From NCBI GenBank assembly GCA_902493895.1, contig CABUQW010000004.1, forward strand, positions 27,533 to 91,532: a stretch of 64,000 bases of DNA, given 5' to 3'. Positions 61,255 to 64,000 of this stretch are shown here, piece after piece (within the stretch, counting starts at the first letter, position 1; each line of letters begins with the position of its first letter). Under the pieces are notes generated by a model. It searched no databases, was not told where the DNA came from, and worked only from the letters and a program-made list of their open reading frames with translations. The translations under genes and the position numbers were made by a program. The stretch is from an uncultured Collinsella sp. (GTDB lineage Bacteria > Actinomycetota > Coriobacteriia > Coriobacteriales > Coriobacteriaceae).

Positions 61255-63696
61255 CTACCCCAGCGAGCGGTTGAGGGAGCCGAGCTCGTCGTTGCCCATG
61301 GTGCGCCACATTTGGAAGATGCAACCGCGTGCCAGGAAAAAGAAGCCGTTGTCGACCAGTTGCACAGCGGCATCTGCCAGCTGATTCGTCACGGCGGACA
61401 CTGGCGGCAGCTCGAGTCCAGCCTTGCGGATGGTCTCGACCGCCTCCTCGAACGTCGGAGGCTCGCTGACGCCCATCTCATTCATAAGGCCCTGCATTTC
61501 TTCCAGCGCACTACTGCCCGATTCCTCACCGCGCGGCACCAGACGGTAACAAGCCAGCGCTAGGTCGAGCTGATCGCAATTCCAATAGGCAAACGCCAAG
61601 CGATAGAACAGGTAGCCGATTGTAGAACGATCGCTGGCAATACGTAGGCCGTGGCGCGCTACCTCGATAATCTCGTCAAAGCGCTCCAGACGCGCAAGCA
61701 CGTTGATGAGCGCAAAGTGCGATTGCATGGACGAGCGTGCCAGATCGTAAAGATGGCGCACCTCGGGCAGTGCTCGTTCAAAGTCCTCTTGCTCGGCGTA
61801 AAAGCTGCAGATCTCGTGCTGGGCAAAGTACAGTGCATCGGGCGCACGAAGGATTCGCACAGAGCGGTCTTCTTCCAACACCGGTAGCACCATGCGCACC
61901 AGCTGGTTATCGCAAAACTGCGTTTGAACCGGACCTGTCGCCAAAAGCTCGGCGACAGTGCACTTAGCCTCCAACTCCTCGACAAGACGGGAAAAGCCTT
62001 CAAAAGCACCTGTACGGTCAACTTTTGCCTGCTCACGCAATTCAACAACACGGGCCACGTATGGGTCGTCGTCCTCTTCCATGACCTCCAACTCGTCAGC
62101 CGTATCGGCAAGCAGCAGATCGCGCAGCGCCGGCGGCAGCGTGCGATGGTCATCACGCGGACGAGCATGAACCTCCGCAGGCTCAATCGTCTCCGGAGCG
62201 GTTGACTCATACGCCTCAAGCACACGCTTGCACGGCATATCGTCCATGTCCATGCTCTCAAGATCCTTGGCGACAGGCACACAATCGGCCAGATAGGCCG
62301 CGCGCCCAAAGAAATACGTTGCGACAACGCGCTCGCCCTGCTCGCTGTCGGGAGCAGCAATCTGCACATAGCAGCGCGTGATGCAGGCGCCCGCGGCAAA
62401 ACACGCTGCCGCAAGTGTGAGTGCCACGCGCGCATCGTGCTCCGCGGCCCAGATCGCACGCGTGTCCTCGTCCAGCTCGCGCCAGGCGTCATCTTGGGCG
62501 TCGTATTCACGTTGCGGCATGGCATCCACGACAGACCGCCCAAACCGAACGAGCATAATCCCCTCGGCAACGTTTGCCCGATAGGTATAGTCGAGCCGTG
62601 TGACCACGTTAAGCGCCTCGACAATACGCGCGAAGCGGGTACGCACATCCCACTCACCGCCCGGCTGGCAAGCCACCGTACCCGGTTTGCCCCACGGGTT
62701 ATCGCTCGAGGCCGTATCGAGCAGTCGGGGAACATCGTTGGTCGTCTTGGCGATATGCCACGCATCAAAGAGCGCGCAGCCCTCAAGGCTCGGCGAGGAT
62801 GCCGCAGGGGCCAATCCGGCCCCGATGCGCTCGAGGATGCCAGAGAGGCGGTTGAGACGGCACTCGATGGCAAGCAGCATGTCAATCTCGTCCTGGTCCA
62901 GCAGGCTGCGATCAAAATTGAGATAGAAAAGCTTTGAGCGATCGATGCGAGCCAGGCTCATCTCGGACTTGGCGGCGATGGTGCGCAGTCGGGGCAAGTC
63001 GACCTCGCTCATAAGGGCGGCGGCATAACGCTCAATACCGCTCGGATTCTCGGCATGGTCAACGCGGTAAAGCAGCGTCTCGATAGCGTCAGGTAGCGGT
63101 GCCGTGTTAAAGCCCAAAAACACCTCGACCGGCTCGGGCAACTTTACGAGCTTTATTTTGTCGACAACGTTTTGCATGTCCGCATCGAGACCGTCGACGC
63201 CCGCCGTGTTCGCAATAGCGCTTTCGGAGTTGGCAAATATCACGTAGCGCAAGAACATCGAGGCCATGAACTCGCCGTAAGGAAGGGCGCGGGTCGAATT
63301 CCACGTCTCGTGGTCGGACTGCTCGCGCATGGGGCCTTCGGGAGAGCCGGCAGTTTGCGCACACGTACGCATTGCACCGTTGGCTTCCCTTACCATAATC
63401 TCACCAATACTGGAATCCGACTCGTCAAGGACCAGCTCCATGTCGGGATCGTTGGGCAGCGGAGCCTCGCTAACGGGGCGGTCCACCTTGTACACCTCAC
63501 CCGAAACGCTTACGTAGCCCAAAAGCGACACATGGCTTTTGCCAACGAATTCGACGACATAACAAGATTCATGCTGGTCCTCGCCAAAGAGTTTCCAGAC
63601 CACGCCATATGAGCGCCCCGCAGGCTGCTCGGGCATCGCCGGAAAGCGCTTCTTGGGATCGAGAAACCTGAGCTTGTATGTCGGACGCTCTGCCAC
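61255..63696 (-). CDS. Large tetratricopeptide-like protein of unknown function
   Basis: An 813-residue soluble protein; I do not recognise a named family. There is no signal peptide or membrane helix. The first 110 residues form a beta-rich region (TYKLRFLDPKKRFPAM, YVVEFVGKSHVSLLGYVSV). The C-terminal third has helical repeats of TPR type: EICSFYAEQEDFERALPEVRHLYDLA, then ALINVLARLERFDEIIEVARHGLRI and LFYRLAFAYWNCDQLDLALACYRLV. The middle is acidic, with EVMEEDDDPYV. The start is GTG at 63696 with AGGGTG upstream. It could be a scaffold or regulator; no neighbour gives a hint. The gap of 162 bp to ATPase 2 holds that gene's repeat array. Confidence 0.75.
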   Translation of the reverse strand: MAERPTYKLRFLDPKKRFPAMPEQPAGRSYGVVWKLFGEDQHESCYVVEFVGKSHVSLLGYVSVSGEVYKVDRPVSEAPLPNDPDMELVLDESDSSIGEIMVREANGAMRTCAQTAGSPEGPMREQSDHETWNSTRALPYGEFMASMFLRYVIFANSESAIANTAGVDGLDADMQNVVDKIKLVKLPEPVEVFLGFNTAPLPDAIETLLYRVDHAENPSGIERYAAALMSEVDLPRLRTIAAKSEMSLARIDRSKLFYLNFDRSLLDQDEIDMLLAIECRLNRLSGILERIGAGLAPAASSPSLEGCALFDAWHIAKTTNDVPRLLDTASSDNPWGKPGTVACQPGGEWDVRTRFARIVEALNVVTRLDYTYRANVAEGIMLVRFGRSVVDAMPQREYDAQDDAWRELDEDTRAIWAAEHDARVALTLAAACFAAGACITRCYVQIAAPDSEQGERVVATYFFGRAAYLADCVPVAKDLESMDMDDMPCKRVLEAYESTAPETIEPAEVHARPRDDHRTLPPALRDLLLADTADELEVMEEDDDPYVARVVELREQAKVDRTGAFEGFSRLVEELEAKCTVAELLATGPVQTQFCDNQLVRMVLPVLEEDRSVRILRAPDALYFAQHEICSFYAEQEDFERALPEVRHLYDLARSSMQSHFALINVLARLERFDEIIEVARHGLRIASDRSTIGYLFYRLAFAYWNCDQLDLALACYRLVPRGEESGSSALEEMQGLMNEMGVSEPPTFEEAVETIRKAGLELPPVSAVTNQLADAAVQLVDNGFFFLARGCIFQMWRTMGNDELGSLNRSLG

Positions 63697-63798
63697 GAAG
63701 TATCACCCTGATCGGTCGCTTGAAGAAGGAGTGGTCACGGATGGGCCGCGACACCTACTCGAAATCTTACACGAGTCGACAGGAAATAGTCCGCTTTA

Positions 63799-64000
63799 CG
63801 CCCGCGCCTCGACCGAGGTTCGAATCCATGCAGTGTTTACGTAAAAGAAAAGCCCCCGTTGCCGGGAGCTTTAATCTCAAATGGTGCGGCGTATAGGATT
63901 CCGCGCATCCGCTGCGCGGATCCGCACCGGCTTCGCCCGCCTGCCGGCGCGCTCGCCCGCGGGCTAAAAACGCTCCGCGTTTTCTTGACGCCCGCGCCTC
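63799..64000. repeat. tRNA-end and T-arm palindromic repeat at the window edge
   Basis: ACGCCCGCGCCTC followed by GACCGAGGTTCGAATCC (63799-63827), then a terminator-like hairpin at 63851-63871, then TGGTGCGGCGTATAGGATT (63882-63900), which on the minus strand is a tRNA 3' end with CCA broken in the T arm. GC-rich palindromes (ATCCGCTGCGCGGAT; AAAACGC.GCGTTTT) follow to the window end, where ACGCCCGCGCCTC appears again. Same design as at 59.66-59.80 kb. Nothing coding is seen from 63697 to 64000. Confidence 0.65.

Overview
The window looks like a chromosomal segment of a gut actinobacterium of the class Coriobacteriia, most like Collinsella. This rests on GC-rich coding sequence, strong AGGAGG-type ribosome sites, the gene repertoire (a lone OmpR-type regulator beside glutamine synthetase, HPr without the regulatory serine, FeoB with its small Cys-rich partner) and intergenic regions crowded with long palindromes. 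The genus is inferred from protein style only; no database was searched.

Layout, left to right: the 3' end of a lipoprotein gene; ligA; an htrA-type protease; a GlnR-like regulator behind glnA; LacI- and GntR-type regulators; AAA+ ATPase 1 behind an array of six 10-bp repeats (9.25-10.4 kb); an Old-Yellow-Enzyme-type reductase; the whole Kdp potassium system (kdpFABC leftward, kdpDE rightward, 13.0-21.2 kb) bracketed by two nearly identical 76-bp direct repeats; the feo iron operon (two feoA, feoB, Cys-rich partner); HPr; aspS; serB; a lactate racemase locus (larB-larC-tetR rightward, larA-channel leftward); ppc; hisS; an MFS carrier; an M20 amidohydrolase; an EamA carrier; two tandem YhgE/Pip proteins; htpG; a GNAT; a CpsBCD-type tyrosine-phosphorylation module; pstB with a PhoBR-like pair; a VanRS-like pair divergent from a D,D-carboxypeptidase; tRNA-Ser(GCU) with a broken neighbouring copy; AAA+ ATPase 2 behind a second six-unit array; and a large protein of unknown function.

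Two things stand out. First, the two AAA+ ATPases are full-length paralogues with a C-terminal winged-helix-like region. Each has, about 20 bp before its start codon and in the same orientation, six copies of a 9-10-bp unit with a related core (TTGCTATA at gene 1, TTGCTAAA/TTGTTAAA at gene 2). This suggests a gene-specific protein-DNA recognition system, perhaps autoregulatory or Orc1/Cdc6-like. Second, many intergenic regions carry long inverted repeats. Two of them (30.5 and 33.5 kb) share linkers and hairpin layout but have unrelated, perfectly self-complementary 28-29-bp outer arms. Two others flank the kdp locus as direct repeats and could allow its loss or gain as a unit.

No CRISPR array, rRNA operon, phage or transposase gene was recognised. 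Start codons were chosen from ribosome sites and family length, so some differ from the longest open frame.
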